DNA of 64,000 bases from Amazonocrinis nigriterrae CENA67 (GTDB lineage: Bacteria; Cyanobacteriota; Cyanobacteriia; Cyanobacteriales; Nostocaceae). Position numbers and translations under genes: made by a program. A model generated the notes under the pieces. The model saw nothing but the letters and a program-made list of their open reading frames with translations, ran no database searches and was not told where the DNA came from. Where the stretch lies: positions 26,673 to 90,672 of the forward strand of contig NZ_JAECZC010000001.1 of NCBI RefSeq assembly GCF_016056305.1. The letters are read 5' to 3'. Positions 1 to 10,575 of this stretch are shown here, in pieces (within the stretch, counting starts at the first letter, position 1; every line of letters starts with the position of its first letter).

Positions 1-363
1 AAGGGCCGACTTGAAGCGACTGTCGTCGGGTTCCCCGACAGCCGCGCAACTGCTGTTCCCCGTTCTACGAAGTCGTCCCCGTTCCCAAGGGAGAGGGTTC
101 CCGCTTTCTTAGGGTAGGGGTTCTCATTTGCGGCCTTCGTCTTTGAAGGAGAAGAGTACCCGTAAGGGTCTTGGGGTCTCACGCCACATGCATTACTCTC
201 AGCAAAGCGCAAGGGCGCAGTAGTTCCCAAGTGCGGTAACTGCCCATCTCAAGAGGGGTTAGCATTAGTGAGGTACGAGGGTCACCCGAAAAATCTTTTG
301 TCACTTGTCATTTGCCCTTAGCTGATAACTAACGGCTAATGACTAATGACTATTGACCAATGA
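1..363. repeat. Gene-free repeat mosaic at left edge
   Basis: No credible coding frame. The stretch is made of small dispersed repeat modules: a CTGTCG/CGACAG stem near 20-42, the module AAGGGTCTTGGGGTCTC near 166-182 (also found inside thiL near 6328-6344) and ACGCCACATG near 181 (also on the minus strand in thiL and near 35630). It ends with heptamer-like TAATGACTAATGACTATTGAC repeats around 338-366. It may continue to the left of the window. Confidence 0.6.
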
Positions 364-714
364 CTATTGAAATCCTGGTAATTCCAGTCCACTGGTTAAG
401 TCTTCCATGCGTTCCCGCATTGTTGCCGTGGACTTTTCATAGGCATTTTTCATTGCCGCTGTCACGAGATCGGAAAGTATTTCTGCTCCTTGTGCTATGG
501 CTTCTGGAGCAATTTCCACTCGCTTGGGTTCTTGGTTACCGCTGACAATAACTTTGACCAGACCACCACCGGACTCTCCCTGAATCTCCATTTGTTCTAA
601 TTCTTCTTGGAGTCGCTTTGCACCCTCTTGAACTTGCTGAGCTTTTTTGAAAGCATCAGCTAGTTCCTTCATTTTTCCCAAACCGAAGCCAAATCCCTGT
701 CCTTTTCCTGTCAT
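364..714 (-). CDS. ebfC: YbaB/EbfC family nucleoid-associated protein
   Basis: A 116-residue protein of the YbaB/EbfC family: small dimeric DNA-binding proteins thought to coat the nucleoid and influence gene expression. The helical N-terminal half ([20 protein letters not shown] then [15 protein letters not shown]) and the core [20 protein letters not shown] are family hallmarks, and the length is close to the usual 100-115. A Gly/Phe/Lys-rich N-terminus (about residues 3-13) precedes the first helix. It lies about 350 bp downstream of murB on the same strand, as the third gene after murC and murB. The intergenic region contains repeats, so co-transcription is uncertain. Family assignment is firm; the role in this organism is inferred. 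Confidence 0.9.
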   Translation of the reverse strand: MTGKGQGFGFGLGKMKELADAFKKAQQVQEGAKRLQEELEQMEIQGESGGGLVKVIVSGNQEPKRVEIAPEAIAQGAEILSDLVTAAMKNAYEKSTATMRERMEDLTSGLELPGFQ

Positions 715-1068
715 AATTAATTGTCCGCGTTTGCGTTGAATAACAAGTCAAATTCAATTATAGATGCGGTCGGCAGTTTGCCTATTTTGTTACCAATAAT
801 TAATGCCAGGTGTTGGGTACTGTGGAACTCGGGGCCCCCACGACCAAAGGGAGTGGGGATTAGGGGCAATGGGGATTGGGTATTGGAAAAATTTTTCCCT
901 ATCCTTAGTAGCCTGCCAAAAAGATTTTGACAGGCACAGGGATTGGGTAAGGGGAAAAGGGTAAAGGTTTTTAATTCCTTTCCCTTTACCCTTTTCCCTT
1001 TCCCCAGTCTTCACCTGTCAGCATTTGCGTGGTGAACTACTAGTCCCTATTCACAAGTCCCCAGTCCC

Positions 1069-2061
1069 TTAACACACCGCTTGAAACTCTCCAAGCATTT
1101 TGACTTCTGGCTCTAACAAAATTGACCAATGTTCTTGCACTTGGTGCTGGATATAACGGATGAGACAGAAGATATCACTAGCCTTGGCACCACCACGGTT
1201 GACAATAAAATTGGCATGGAGTTGTGCAACTTGTGCCCCTCCAATTTGGTAGCCTTTTAGACCTGTTTGTTCAATCAACCAGCCAGCAGCATAAGGTTTG
1301 GGATTACGGAAAACACTGCCACAACTGGGGAAGTTGTAGGGTTGAGTTGTTAGTCGATGCTGTTTGTGTTGCTTGGTGGTTGCCAAAACTTTTGCTGGAT
1401 CAGCACCTGGTTGGAGTTGGAAGGTAGCTTGAGTGACGATGCGATCGCTACCTTGTAATAATGAAGTGCGGTAAGCGTAACCGATCTCTTCAGGGGTGAG
1501 AGTTTTGAGTGTACCGTCGGGTGCAAGTACCTGGGCGCTGACTAACATATCTGCGATACAACTGTTGTGTGCCCCTGCATTCATCACCACAGCACCCCCG
1601 ACTGTTCCAGGGATACCCACAGCCCACTCCAATCCTTCCCAGCCTAGTTGGGCTGCCTCCCATGCTAAGCTAGGAATTGATTCTCCAGCAGCAACAGTTA
1701 ATTGACCAGTGTGGTGGTCAAAGTAGCTGTAGCGGAGATGACGGGTAGAAATAACTAGGCCTGGGATACCGCGATCGCTGACTAAAAGGTTAGAACCTGC
1801 CCCTAGTGTTGTTACGGTCAATTCATGTTCTGTTGCATACTCTAGGCTGGCTTGCAGGGTTTCTAGGTTGCGAGGAGCAACATACCATTCAGCCGCACCT
1901 CCCACTCTATATGAAGTGTACCCAGACAATGAAGCTTGGGACTTGATTATACAATCAGTTCCTGGTAAGTAAATTATCTTACTTTCGCCTGAATTAACTG
2001 TTTTCTGTTTAGGTGTAGTCGAAACTGTGCAGACGTTTCCATCTGCCTGGGAGATTTTCAT
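1069..2061 (-). CDS. murB: UDP-N-acetylenolpyruvoylglucosamine reductase (MurB)
   Basis: MurB is the FAD-dependent enzyme that reduces UDP-GlcNAc-enolpyruvate to UDP-MurNAc with NADPH, a cytoplasmic step of peptidoglycan synthesis. Visible are the FAD-binding segment ([20 protein letters not shown]), [17 protein letters not shown], the catalytic region SCGSVFRNP, and the C-terminal [15 protein letters not shown]. The chosen ATG at 2061 gives 330 residues and puts the first conserved block ([18 protein letters not shown]) about 45 residues in. The frame stays open to a GTG at 2211 that overlaps the end of murC; those extra 50 residues ([11 protein letters not shown]...) look unlike MurB, so that start is less likely though not excluded. 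It follows murC directly, the common cyanobacterial order. Confidence 0.95.
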   Translation of the reverse strand: MKISQADGNVCTVSTTPKQKTVNSGESKIIYLPGTDCIIKSQASLSGYTSYRVGGAAEWYVAPRNLETLQASLEYATEHELTVTTLGAGSNLLVSDRGIPGLVISTRHLRYSYFDHHTGQLTVAAGESIPSLAWEAAQLGWEGLEWAVGIPGTVGGAVVMNAGAHNSCIADMLVSAQVLAPDGTLKTLTPEEIGYAYRTSLLQGSDRIVTQATFQLQPGADPAKVLATTKQHKQHRLTTQPYNFPSCGSVFRNPKPYAAGWLIEQTGLKGYQIGGAQVAQLHANFIVNRGGAKASDIFCLIRYIQHQVQEHWSILLEPEVKMLGEFQAVC

Positions 2062-2185
2062 TTTTACGTCAATTTGTGAAATTTTACATTTATCTATCTG
2101 CCGTAAAAATACAGCAATAGTGTGAATTGATAAAACCGTCCTAGATAGACATTTAGCTTTGAGAATTATTCTCTTTTCCTGTCCT

Positions 2186-3652
2186 CTAAGATGTGGCTTT
2201 AGCAGGCTCACAAAGAGTTGTAATTACTTCTGGAATTATTTGATTCAAATTCCCAGCACCCAGAAACAGCGCTAAGTCTCCAGGGCGCAGTGTTTGCAGC
2301 AAGAACTCGCACACCTTCGGTAAAGTTGGCTGATAAACCACTTGTGAGTGCTGTTTGGCAATTTCTACTGCCAAACGTTCACCGCTAATTTGACCATTAT
2401 TAGCTTCGCCTGCACTGTAAATATCGGTCAGGACAACTAAATCAGCATGTGCAAAAGATTCGGCAAACTCTTCTAAAAAGGTGAGTGTGCGGCTATAGCG
2501 ATGAGGTTGGAAAATCGCCACCACTCTTTGTCCTGGCCTTGCTTGCAGGCGTGCAGCAGCCAGAGTGGCACGAATTTCACTGGGATGGTGGGCATAGTCA
2601 TCGATGAAAGTAATGCCATCAACTTCACCCCGGAACTCAAAGCGGCGTCTGGCTCCTTCAAAAGTGGCAATACCTTTGGCAATTTCTCCAAATTCTAAGC
2701 CCAAGACTCGACCAACAGCCACCGCTGCTAAGGCATTACTCAGGTTATGCCGACTGAGGAGGCGCAATTTTAACACGCCCAAGGCTTTGCCACCTTCCCA
2801 AACTAGAGCTGTTGTGCCATCAGCCCGATAGTCAACATTGCTCACAGTGTAGTCAGCATTGGTATCTTGGTGTAAGCTGTAGCTGATTGTTGGTTTTAGG
2901 CGATCGCGTACTGTTGCACAATCAATACTGCCGATTAAAGTTTTACAACCAGCAGCAAATTGTTGGAAGGTATCAACAACTTGCTCTAATGTGTCGTAGT
3001 GGTCAGGATGATCGAGTTCAATATTGGTAATGATGCCAATCTCAGGCGCATGTTTTACTAAAGAACCGTCTGATTCATCTGCCTCAGCCACCAAATACCG
3101 ACTTTGCCCAAATCTAGCATTGCCTTCCCAAGCATTGACTTCGCCACCTACAAGAATTGTGGGGTCTAACCCAGCTTGCAGTAGCATATAACCAATCATG
3201 CAACTTGTGGTTGTTTTGCCATGAGTTCCTGCCACCGCGATGCTGTAGTAATCAGCAATTAACGCAGCTAGAACATCAGAACGATGAAAAATTGGGCAGC
3301 CTAGTTCTAAGGCTGCCTTGTATTCCGAATTACTTTTGTTGATTGCTGTTGAGCAAATGACTTGGGGCAGTTTCGCCTGTTTGGCAGCAGATAATTCTGC
3401 CAGCGAGTTTAACTCTACTCCATTAGTAGTAGCTACATCCGAAAGGAAGAAATCAAAATTACTCGCTTCTTGTTTAGGAAAAATATGAGAACCGATGGCT
3501 TCTAACTGTCGGGTAATGTGATTAGGACGAATATCTGAACCAGAAACTGGTAAATTGCGCTTTACCAGTAAATATGCCAGAGCAGACATACCTATACCAC
3601 CAATGCCAATGAAATGAAATGGTCTACCGCTAAAATCTACTGAATTACTCAT
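2186..3652 (-). CDS. murC: UDP-N-acetylmuramate--L-alanine ligase (MurC)
   Basis: MurC adds L-alanine to UDP-MurNAc with ATP hydrolysis, opening stem-peptide assembly in the cytoplasm. The 488-residue product has the N-terminal Rossmann motif [15 protein letters not shown] (about residues 12-26), the Mur-ligase P-loop [10 protein letters not shown] (about 130-139), the acidic ADESDGS segment and the C-terminal domain block [10 protein letters not shown]. Length fits the family. It is the first gene of a murC-murB pair on the minus strand; the murB frame remains open into the murC 3' end. A 400-bp region separates it from divergent nadD. Identification is secure. Confidence 0.97.
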   Translation of the reverse strand: MSNSVDFSGRPFHFIGIGGIGMSALAYLLVKRNLPVSGSDIRPNHITRQLEAIGSHIFPKQEASNFDFFLSDVATTNGVELNSLAELSAAKQAKLPQVICSTAINKSNSEYKAALELGCPIFHRSDVLAALIADYYSIAVAGTHGKTTTSCMIGYMLLQAGLDPTILVGGEVNAWEGNARFGQSRYLVAEADESDGSLVKHAPEIGIITNIELDHPDHYDTLEQVVDTFQQFAAGCKTLIGSIDCATVRDRLKPTISYSLHQDTNADYTVSNVDYRADGTTALVWEGGKALGVLKLRLLSRHNLSNALAAVAVGRVLGLEFGEIAKGIATFEGARRRFEFRGEVDGITFIDDYAHHPSEIRATLAAARLQARPGQRVVAIFQPHRYSRTLTFLEEFAESFAHADLVVLTDIYSAGEANNGQISGERLAVEIAKQHSQVVYQPTLPKVCEFLLQTLRPGDLALFLGAGNLNQIIPEVITTLCEPAKATS

Positions 3653-4054
3653 TTATTGCTCCTCTTGCACCACACCACACCAAAATCACAAATGACACGC
3701 GTATCATAACAGGAATTTGATTTTTACCGTAACTCCTCCTGTAGCTATGTTTATGCTGGATTTATAGTTGATTTTTTACACTTGTTGCCTTTGTTGAGAA
3801 TGATTTTACCTTGCTTGGAGGTTTTTACTATTTCGCAACTGTTTTTAAGATTATTCTGAAAATTGTCGCTACATCGGGAAAGAAATTCTTGTGATTTCAA
3901 ATACATATTTCAGATTCCTTACTGTTATCAGCTACAATAGTAAATTCTTAGCAAAACTGCTTTGAAATTTCATCAAGCCAAAGTCTAAATTGCGTACAAT
4001 ATTAATTTGGTAGTGAGACTATATCTCAATTGACCAGAACCAGAGTATAACTGG
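3653..4054. other. Divergent murC/nadD intergenic region
   Basis: About 400 bases between divergently transcribed murC and nadD, AT-rich in the right half. It must carry both promoters, but I cannot point to a convincing -35/-10 pair. No small gene, hairpin terminator or tandem repeat stands out. Confidence 0.5.
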
Positions 4055-4687
4055 ATGCAACAATTAGCAATTTTTGGTGGCACATTTGATCCTGTTCATT
4101 GGGGACATCTCCTCGTAGCCCAGGCAGCTTTGTATCAAGTACCTTTAGAAAAGGTAATTTGGGTGCCATCAGGAAATCCTCCTCATAAAAAAGCTGTTTC
4201 CTTTGAGCATCGACTGGAAATGCTGCAAATAGCTACAAGAGAAAACCCGGCGTTTACGGTTTCACTCGTGGAGGGAAATCGCGCTGGAAAATCCTATGCC
4301 ATTAATACTTTGCTCGACTTATCTACTTTTTACCCAAATACTCATTGGTACTGGATCGTGGGTTTGGATACCTTCCAAACCTTGCCTCGTTGGTATCGTG
4401 GACACGAACTAGCACAAATGTGTGATTGGTTAATTGCACCCCGACTGGTAGGTGGTGAGAATATAACTCAAAGCGAGCTGATCTGCAAGCAAATAGAGCA
4501 ACAACTCGAAAAAAAGTCACACTCTATTCGTTGGCAATTCCTGGACATACCCTTAGTGGGAGTTTCGTCAAGTCTTATTCGTCAACGAGCCAGCGATCGC
4601 TCTGTCAATGCTATTCGTTATTTAGTCCCAGAAGCAGTTAGGTCATACATCACAGCCCACAACCTCTACTCAGACAATCCTGAATAA
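4055..4687 (+). CDS. nadD: Nicotinate-nucleotide adenylyltransferase (NadD)
   Basis: NadD transfers AMP from ATP to nicotinate mononucleotide, the penultimate step of NAD synthesis. The 210-residue product opens with the nucleotidyltransferase signature GGTFDPVHWGHL (HxGH type), followed by VPSGNPPHK and the NadD-typical HWYWIVGLDTFQTLPRWYRG. The C-terminal VSSSLIRQRASDR is the second nucleotide-binding motif (SSxxIR). The ATG start leaves only five residues before the signature. It precedes gap2 by about 115 bp on the same strand, so the NAD biosynthetic gene sits beside a pyridine-nucleotide-dependent dehydrogenase. Assignment is firm. Confidence 0.95.
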   Translation: MQQLAIFGGTFDPVHWGHLLVAQAALYQVPLEKVIWVPSGNPPHKKAVSFEHRLEMLQIATRENPAFTVSLVEGNRAGKSYAINTLLDLSTFYPNTHWYWIVGLDTFQTLPRWYRGHELAQMCDWLIAPRLVGGENITQSELICKQIEQQLEKKSHSIRWQFLDIPLVGVSSSLIRQRASDRSVNAIRYLVPEAVRSYITAHNLYSDNPE

Positions 4688-4801
4688 AATGTGTGTTTTT
4701 TTATAGATCTAGCACTTTATGGTTAATAATAATCCCCCTTTGCGATATGATTGGGGTCAAAGATATCAACTTATAGGCATAAATACAGAGGGCAAGACAC
4801 T

Positions 4802-5815
4802 GTGATTAGAGTCGCAATTAACGGTTTCGGGCGCATCGGACGTAACTTTGCACGCTGTTGGGTGGGCAGACAGAATAGCAAAATTGATCTTGTTGCTATT
4901 AATGACACATCTGACCCTAGAACGAATGCTCACCTCCTTAAATATGACTCGATGCTAGGAAAGTTAAAGGATGTTGACATTTCTGCCGATGATAACTCTA
5001 TCATCATTAACGGGAAAACCGTTAAGTGCGTATCTGACCGTAATCCAGAAAACTTGCCTTGGAAAGAGTGGGAAATTGACCTAATTATCGAAGCAACTGG
5101 AGTATTTACCAGCAAAGAAGGTGCACTCAAGCATGTGAATGCTGGAGCTAAGAAGGTTCTAATTACAGCCCCAGGTAAAAATGAGGATGGTACTTTTGTG
5201 GTTGGCGTGAATCATCACGATTATGACCACAACATACACCACATCATCAGTAACGCTAGCTGTACAACAAACTGCTTAGCTCCCATTGCCAAGGTGATAA
5301 ACGATAAATTCGGTATTATCAAAGGCACCATGACTACCACCCACAGCTACACAGGCGACCAGCGCTTACTAGACGCTTCTCACCGAGATGTACGTCGGGC
5401 TAGGGCAGCAGCTATTAACATTGTGCCGACCTCTACTGGTGCAGCAAAAGCAGTGGCCTTAGTTATCCCCGACCTCAAAGGTAAGCTGAATGGTGTTGCT
5501 TTACGTGTACCGACCCCGAACGTTTCAATGGTAGATTTCGTGGTTCAGGTTGAGAAGCGTACTATTACGGAAGAAGTTAACCAAGCTCTTAAAGATGCCG
5601 CTGAAGGGCCACTCAAAGGTATTTTGGACTACAGCGAACTACAACTAGTATCTTCTGATTATCAAGGTACTGACGCTTCCTCTATTGTTGATGCTAGCTT
5701 GACTATGGTTCTAGGCAATGACCTGGTGAAAGTCATGGCATGGTATGACAACGAATGGGGCTACAGCCAGCGAGTTTTAGATTTGGCTGAACTGGTAGCC
5801 CAAAAGTGGGTTTAA
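4802..5815 (+). CDS. gap2: Glyceraldehyde-3-phosphate dehydrogenase, Gap2 (Calvin-cycle) type
   Basis: This is the cyanobacterial Gap2-type dehydrogenase, which uses NADPH or NADH to reduce 1,3-bisphosphoglycerate in the Calvin cycle and gluconeogenesis. I chose the GTG at 4802: a GAGGG ribosome-binding site lies about 9 bases upstream and the protein then begins [19 protein letters not shown] longer ATG frame from 4751 would add 17 residues the family lacks. Seen are the Rossmann motif, the catalytic SNASCTTNC (about residues 150-158), [17 protein letters not shown] and C-terminal [12 protein letters not shown]; the product is 337 residues. I recall near-identity to Anabaena Gap2, which is why I call it Gap2 rather than glycolytic Gap1. 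Confidence 0.95.
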   Translation: MIRVAINGFGRIGRNFARCWVGRQNSKIDLVAINDTSDPRTNAHLLKYDSMLGKLKDVDISADDNSIIINGKTVKCVSDRNPENLPWKEWEIDLIIEATGVFTSKEGALKHVNAGAKKVLITAPGKNEDGTFVVGVNHHDYDHNIHHIISNASCTTNCLAPIAKVINDKFGIIKGTMTTTHSYTGDQRLLDASHRDVRRARAAAINIVPTSTGAAKAVALVIPDLKGKLNGVALRVPTPNVSMVDFVVQVEKRTITEEVNQALKDAAEGPLKGILDYSELQLVSSDYQGTDASSIVDASLTMVLGNDLVKVMAWYDNEWGYSQRVLDLAELVAQKWV

Positions 5816-5879
5816 AGCAAGTGAGGAGTTAGGAGTTAGAAGTTAGGAATTAAAACTCATAACTTTTCACTCATAACTC
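5816..5879. repeat. Heptamer-type repeat between gap2 and thiL
   Basis: A short tandem run of AGGAGTT/AGAAGTT units, followed by its complement (CATAACTCCTAACTC), so the stretch can fold into a hairpin. It lies between the convergent gap2 and thiL genes and could serve as a bidirectional stop, though there is no clear T-tract. This is the STRR type of heptanucleotide repeat known from heterocystous cyanobacteria. Confidence 0.5.
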
Positions 5880-7055
5880 CTAACTCTGGAAATGTTGAAA
5901 TCCCTGGCTGAGGCTGAGAACTTGGTCAGGGAATTTTTGTTGTTGGTCGTGCAATAGTACTTTTGGTTCGGCTGTGATAATTCCTACAATAGCTGCGTCT
6001 TGACCAAGCTTTTGCACTAATGTATTTGCTAGTTCTTTGGGCAAGCACAGGACTAATTCAAAGTCTTCGCCACCATAGAGGGCATATTCTAGCGCTTGCT
6101 GTTCTGTAAGGCAGTGGTCAAAAGCTTGTGGTAAAGGGATTTGCCTGCATTCTAAGACAGCACCAACACCACTAGCGCGGCAAATTTGCAAAATAGCATC
6201 TGCTAAGCCATCGCTGCTGTCCATTCCGGCGACCGAAAGGGGGGAGTTGGGAGTCGAGAGGAGCCACTGCGGTGAGGCAGCCCCCATCTTGGCGGTTTCC
6301 GTCCATGGGGGACTGCCGAACCCGAAGGGTCTTGGGGTCTCCCCAAATGGAGGAGGCAGCCGCGTGGGCGGGTTTCCCGACTTGAGCGGACTGCCGTCAT
6401 GTGGCGTTCGGGAGTGGGGAGTTAAAATTTCCCACAATATGGGTAAGACATCTAATCGTGGTTGGGGACGCTGGTGTGCTTTGATTAAAGCCTCTTGTTC
6501 TGTGTTGTTGAGGTTTTGTTTCAATTCGGGATGTAAGAGCAATTGTAAGCCAGCGTGGGAGGCTCCGTGAACACCTGTAACGACGATCGCATCCCCCACA
6601 ACAGCAGCAGAACGGCGGATAATTCTATGAGGATGAGCTTGACCAAAAGCAGTAATTGCCAGGGTAGTTACGGGCGATCGCACTACATCACCACCTACAA
6701 TCGAGGTATTGTATTTTTGCAGGCATTCAGTCATTCCTTGATATAAGCGCTCAACCCAACTCACGCTAACTTCACCAGGTAATCCTAGTCCAACGGTAAT
6801 TCCTAACGGAGTAGCCCCCATTGCTGCTAAATCTGATAAATTGGCAGCGGCAGCTCGCCAACCTGTATCTTCTGGAGAAGTAGTAACATCACTAAAATGC
6901 ACGCCATTAATCAATAAATCTGTTGTCACCACTAAAGATTGTTCTGGTTCAGTCACAAGCACAGCTGCGTCATCCCCAATCATCTCTGGTGGACAGAAAC
7001 GCTGTAACCTTTCTAAAAGACCTTGTTCACCAATATCTTTAACTTTTTTAGTCAT
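5880..7055 (-). CDS. thiL: Thiamine-monophosphate kinase (ThiL) with in-frame repeat insertion
   Basis: ThiL phosphorylates thiamine monophosphate to the cofactor thiamine diphosphate. Family blocks are all present: PPEMIGDDAAVL (about residues 22-33), TTDLLINGVHF, WRAAAANLSDLAAMGA, SIVGGDVVRS, and GMDSSDGLADA near residue 280. The protein is 391 residues, about 60 longer than the usual 325-330. The excess is one block at about residues 211-271, between RLDVLPILWEIL and LSVAGMDSSDG. It is Pro/Gly-rich (for example RLPPPFGETPRPFGFGSPPW) and encoded by dispersed-repeat DNA (about 6240-6425). The frame is preserved, so the gene is probably functional, with the insert looping out before the conserved motif. 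Confidence 0.92.
   Translation of the reverse strand: MTKKVKDIGEQGLLERLQRFCPPEMIGDDAAVLVTEPEQSLVVTTDLLINGVHFSDVTTSPEDTGWRAAAANLSDLAAMGATPLGITVGLGLPGEVSVSWVERLYQGMTECLQKYNTSIVGGDVVRSPVTTLAITAFGQAHPHRIIRRSAAVVGDAIVVTGVHGASHAGLQLLLHPELKQNLNNTEQEALIKAHQRPQPRLDVLPILWEILTPHSRTPHDGSPLKSGNPPTRLPPPFGETPRPFGFGSPPWTETAKMGAASPQWLLSTPNSPLSVAGMDSSDGLADAILQICRASGVGAVLECRQIPLPQAFDHCLTEQQALEYALYGGEDFELVLCLPKELANTLVQKLGQDAAIVGIITAEPKVLLHDQQQKFPDQVLSLSQGFQHFQS
6240..6425. repeat. Dispersed-repeat insertion inside thiL
   Basis: About 185 bp of repeat DNA within the thiL reading frame. It shares modules with intergenic repeats in this window: GGGTCTTGGGGTCTC (also near 168), CGAACCCGAAGGG (also near 10732) and CATGTGGCGTT, the complement of the AACGCCACATG near 35628. 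It is bounded by similar GGGAGT/GGGGAGTT runs (about 6240-6254 and 6408-6422). Its length keeps the thiL frame open on the minus strand. Confidence 0.75.
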
Positions 7056-7690
7056 TGGTCATTAGTCATTAGTTATTGGTCATTGGTCATTAGTCATTGG
7101 TCATTTGTGTTTATCAAGGACAAATGACTAATGACTAAGTACAACCTCACGAGTTGATAACACTGTTAACGTGAGTTCGACAAGCGCTGTTTTGACCTCT
7201 CCCCCGACCCCTCTCCTACCTTGCTATCCATTAGTCACATCTTTCTTAACAATCTTGAAACCCTTGTTTTATAACTATCCTATCAACTGAGGGATTAGAC
7301 ATACTTGACAAATTCGTGCTTATTCTTCTCGCTAAAACTGCGTTTTTATTGAGAATTAACGACGAACTAATAAGGGTTAGAAAAAGCGTGAGTGAATACT
7401 CTCACAAATGTTGAGAAAGATCCGGGTAATGGATAGCCTACCTTGAGAGGGGAGTAAAACCGTGATTTTTTCGTTTATCCTCCCTCTCCTAAAAGGCGCT
7501 ACCGTGTACACACAAGTCAAAAAAACCATTACTACAAAAGATTTGAGTTTGGTAGGGTGCGTTATGGACTCTTGTCCTAACGCACCACAAATCTCTGGCG
7601 GTGCGCGATTCCTGCGGCGTAACATACCCTACTAACTGACTGACTAGGTTTCTACTCAGCACTCAGCACTTTGTCATAGCATTCAGATAA
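7056..7690. other. Intergenic region with STRR and a palindrome, no supported gene
   Basis: Begins with a heptamer array at about 7054-7108 (units TCATTAG/TCATTGG/TTATTGG). A near-perfect palindrome lies at 7556-7586: GGTGCGTTA, GGAC, four-base loop, GTCC, TAACGCACC. The open frame at 7377-7625 on the minus strand translates this repeat and has no recognisable protein features, so I do not call a gene. Confidence 0.55.
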
Positions 7691-7714
7691 AAAAAGGTGG
7701 GCATTTGCCCACCT
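7691..7714 (-). terminator. Rho-independent terminator of dxs
   Basis: Read on the minus strand, the stem AGGTGGGCA / TGCCCACCT closes a two-base gap and is followed by seven T residues, about 20 bases after the dxs stop. A textbook intrinsic terminator. Confidence 0.85.
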
Positions 7715-7733
7715 ACTCATCATTAATCATCAG

Positions 7734-9641
7734 CTAAACAACAGCAGACACTTGCTTTTGAAAGAACGCTTGTAATACTCTTTCTGCTATTTGTGGACTA
7801 GTTAAACCTAATTCTGCCTTGGATTGGTCTGGTTCAGCGTGATCCACCAATATATCTGGCACACCGATACGCTTGACAGGAACCACAATATCTGCATCCA
7901 ACAGTGCTTCTGCCACCGCAGAACCAAAGCCGCCCATGACACAGCCTTCTTCCAAAGTCACAACGCGACCAATTTTCTTAGCCAAAGGCAAAATCAACTC
8001 GGTATCTAAAGGCTTGACAAAACGGGCATTAATCACAGTTGCTTCAATGCCGTGTTCGCTAAGAATTTCCGCGGCTTGCATACTTGGATAAACCATTGTG
8101 CCGTAACCAATGATTAACACATCATCACCTTGACGCAGAATTTCTCCTTTGCCGATTTCCAAAGGTTCCCAGCCTTCTTCCATCAAAGGTACACCGTAGC
8201 CGTTGCCACGAGGGAAGCGCATAGCTATTGGCCCAGTGGTATGGTTAATACCAGTAACTACCATGCGTTGCAGTTCTGCTTCATCCTTGGGTGCCATCAA
8301 TACCATGTTGGGAATGCAACGCAGATAGGCGATGTCATACATACCTTGATGGGTAGGGCCATCAGCACCTACAATTCCCGCCCTATCCAAGCAGAAGAAC
8401 ACAGGTAAATTTTGGATACAGACATCGTGAATTATCTGGTCGTAAGCTCGTTGCAAGAAGGTTGAGTAGATAGCAGCAACGGGACGCATACCTTCAGCTG
8501 CTAATCCCGCAGCTAAGGTGACAGCATGTTGTTCAGCGATACCCACATCAATATATTGATGGGGCAGTTTCGCTTGCAGTTTGTCTAAGCCTGTTCCCGT
8601 AGCCATTGCCGCAGTAATCCCAATAATTTTGGGGTTTTGTTCAGCAAGTTTCACGAGCGTATGGGAAAATACCTTAGCATAAGCCGGGGGCTTGGGTTTG
8701 CTAGAAGGAATCGCTTTACCCGTTGCCAAGTTAAATGGGCTTTGGGCATGGTAGCCTACTTGGTCTTGTTCGGCGATTTCATAGCCTTTGCCCTTGACTG
8801 TTGCTACATGCACTAAAACTGGCCCTGGTATTTGATGTGCTTGATTAAAGGTAGCAATCAATTCTTCTAAATTATGTCCATCCACTGGCCCCATGTAGGT
8901 AAAGCCTAGTTCTTCAAAGACTGCACCTACTTTGGGAACAGCTAAACGCTTCATACCTTCTTTGAGGCGTCCGAGTTCAGGAGATAGAGATTCTCCGACG
9001 AAGGGAATATGTTTGAATTGTTCCTCAAAATTATCTTTGATAAACTGCACCGGTGGGCTGAGGCGCATTTTGTTGAGGTAGCGGGGAATGGCGCCTACAT
9101 TGGGAGAAATAGACATTTCGTTGTCGTTGAGAACAACCAGCAAGTTAGTTTTGGGCAGATGTCCAGCATGGTTAATCGCTTCCAAAGCCATACCGCCAGT
9201 TAAAGCACCATCGCCAATAACGGCCACAGCTTTAAATTTTTCGCCTTTCATGTCTCGCGCTAAAGCCATTCCCAGTGCTGCTGAGATACTGGTAGAAGCA
9301 TGACCTGCCCCAAAGTGATCGAATTTGCTTTCACACCGCTTGAGATAACCAGCAATTCCGTCTTTTTGTCTAAGGGTGTGGAAGTCACTGTAGCGTCCCG
9401 TGAGCAGTTTATGAGGATAAGCTTGATGTCCTACATCCCAAATAACTTTATCCCGATCTAAGTCTAGTGTCTGGTAAAGCCCTAACGTTAACTCTACAAC
9501 ACCCAAACCAGGCCCCAAATGACCCCCAGTTGCAGCTACGGTTTGTAGGTGCTTATCTCGAATCTGACGGGCAATTTGTTGCAGCTGCCGGATCGATAAA
9601 CCGTGCAACTGATTGGGATGGGTGATTTCACTCAGATGCAT
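7734..9641 (-). CDS. dxs: 1-deoxy-D-xylulose-5-phosphate synthase (Dxs)
   Basis: Dxs condenses pyruvate and glyceraldehyde 3-phosphate on thiamine diphosphate, the entry step of the MEP isoprenoid pathway that feeds carotenoids, phytol and quinones. The 635-residue protein shows [17 protein letters not shown], the ThDP motif [17 protein letters not shown] ending at [12 protein letters not shown] (about residues 150-185), the transketolase-type central domain [17 protein letters not shown] (about 370), and [15 protein letters not shown]. Full length, no anomaly. It is monocistronic by appearance, with a strong terminator just downstream. Its cofactor is made by ThiL, encoded nearby, though the two genes do not look co-transcribed. 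Confidence 0.97.
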   Translation of the reverse strand: MHLSEITHPNQLHGLSIRQLQQIARQIRDKHLQTVAATGGHLGPGLGVVELTLGLYQTLDLDRDKVIWDVGHQAYPHKLLTGRYSDFHTLRQKDGIAGYLKRCESKFDHFGAGHASTSISAALGMALARDMKGEKFKAVAVIGDGALTGGMALEAINHAGHLPKTNLLVVLNDNEMSISPNVGAIPRYLNKMRLSPPVQFIKDNFEEQFKHIPFVGESLSPELGRLKEGMKRLAVPKVGAVFEELGFTYMGPVDGHNLEELIATFNQAHQIPGPVLVHVATVKGKGYEIAEQDQVGYHAQSPFNLATGKAIPSSKPKPPAYAKVFSHTLVKLAEQNPKIIGITAAMATGTGLDKLQAKLPHQYIDVGIAEQHAVTLAAGLAAEGMRPVAAIYSTFLQRAYDQIIHDVCIQNLPVFFCLDRAGIVGADGPTHQGMYDIAYLRCIPNMVLMAPKDEAELQRMVVTGINHTTGPIAMRFPRGNGYGVPLMEEGWEPLEIGKGEILRQGDDVLIIGYGTMVYPSMQAAEILSEHGIEATVINARFVKPLDTELILPLAKKIGRVVTLEEGCVMGGFGSAVAEALLDADIVVPVKRIGVPDILVDHAEPDQSKAELGLTSPQIAERVLQAFFQKQVSAVV

Positions 9642-9879
9642 ATTATAGATATTTCCTCTCTACAGTGTAGTTTCGGCATTATTTGATTTTCCCACGGTCG
9701 GGTTGTCCACAGAATTAGACTGTGATTAAGTTGAGACATGGAAAATTAACAGTAGGCATTGGTGAGTGCTGAGTAATTTATTACTATCACCCCTTCTCTA
9801 TTTTCCATATTTTATTGGTCAGTAACATGATGGAAATCGCAATTTCGCGTATCTCAGCTAAATAAACTCAGGTAATTAC

Positions 9880-10575
9880 TTAAGGAGATACTGTGCTATC
9901 AGGAACAGCGGGGACTTCTGGTGTCTCTGGTTGTTGTTGCTGTCTTTGCAAATATTTACTCAACACATAAGCCATATCTCCACGGGTCATTGGTCGTAAT
10001 GGGGAAATATTATTTTGGGCATCTGTATTGATAAAATTTTCGGAAACTACTGTGGCGATCGCTTTTCTAGCCCAGGTGGGAATCGATGCTGCATCTGGAT
10101 ATGGAGCAAGAGTTTCATTAACAGTTTCATCAGAAAATTGAAATACACCATAAGCTTGGGCAAAGATTGCTAAAGCTTCTGCCCTTGTCACTTTTTGATT
10201 TGGAAAAAACAAATTACCTCGGTAGCCTTTCATGATCTGAGTTTTTAAAACTATCTGAATATCCTGAAATGCCCAATATGATGATGGTACATCTGGTACA
10301 GATATCAGTTTTTCCTGTTGAGCTGCTTCTCGTTGATCTAGGCGAAATGCTTTCACTAAAATTGAGGCTAATTCGGCACGACTGATCACTTTTTCTGGAT
10401 AAAAATTGCCATCAGGTGAATTGCTCATCAACTTGGCTGTAATTACCTGTTGAATTGCTTCAGAGGACACTCCTGAGCTTTGTTCTGGCACACTAGCTCG
10501 AACAATTGTAGGAAAGTTTTGCAGTAGTGCTACTAAAGATAGAGTAATTGAAAGTTGACGCATTCCCATAATCAA
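9880..10575 (-). CDS. Exported SLH-domain protein
   Basis: A 231-residue protein with a signal-peptide-like N-terminus (MRQLSITLSLVALLQNFPTIVRAS) and two to three S-layer homology repeats. The first reads FYPEKVISRAELASILVKAF, the second LFFPNQKVTRAEALAIFAQAYG, and the last SPLRPMTRGDMAYVLSKYL. SLH domains bind envelope polysaccharide; in cyanobacteria they tether outer-membrane or surface proteins to peptidoglycan. There is no porin barrel here, so this is a short SLH-only protein ending in a Gln/Pro-rich tail (QRQQQQPETPEVPAVP). Two ATG codons (10575, 10569) and a third (10563) are possible starts. Exact role unknown. Confidence 0.8.
   Translation of the reverse strand: MIMGMRQLSITLSLVALLQNFPTIVRASVPEQSSGVSSEAIQQVITAKLMSNSPDGNFYPEKVISRAELASILVKAFRLDQREAAQQEKLISVPDVPSSYWAFQDIQIVLKTQIMKGYRGNLFFPNQKVTRAEALAIFAQAYGVFQFSDETVNETLAPYPDAASIPTWARKAIATVVSENFINTDAQNNISPLRPMTRGDMAYVLSKYLQRQQQQPETPEVPAVPDSTVSP

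Noticed and set aside
7377..7625. 82-codon minus-strand frame
   Set aside because: It translates a palindromic repeat and has no protein-like pattern.
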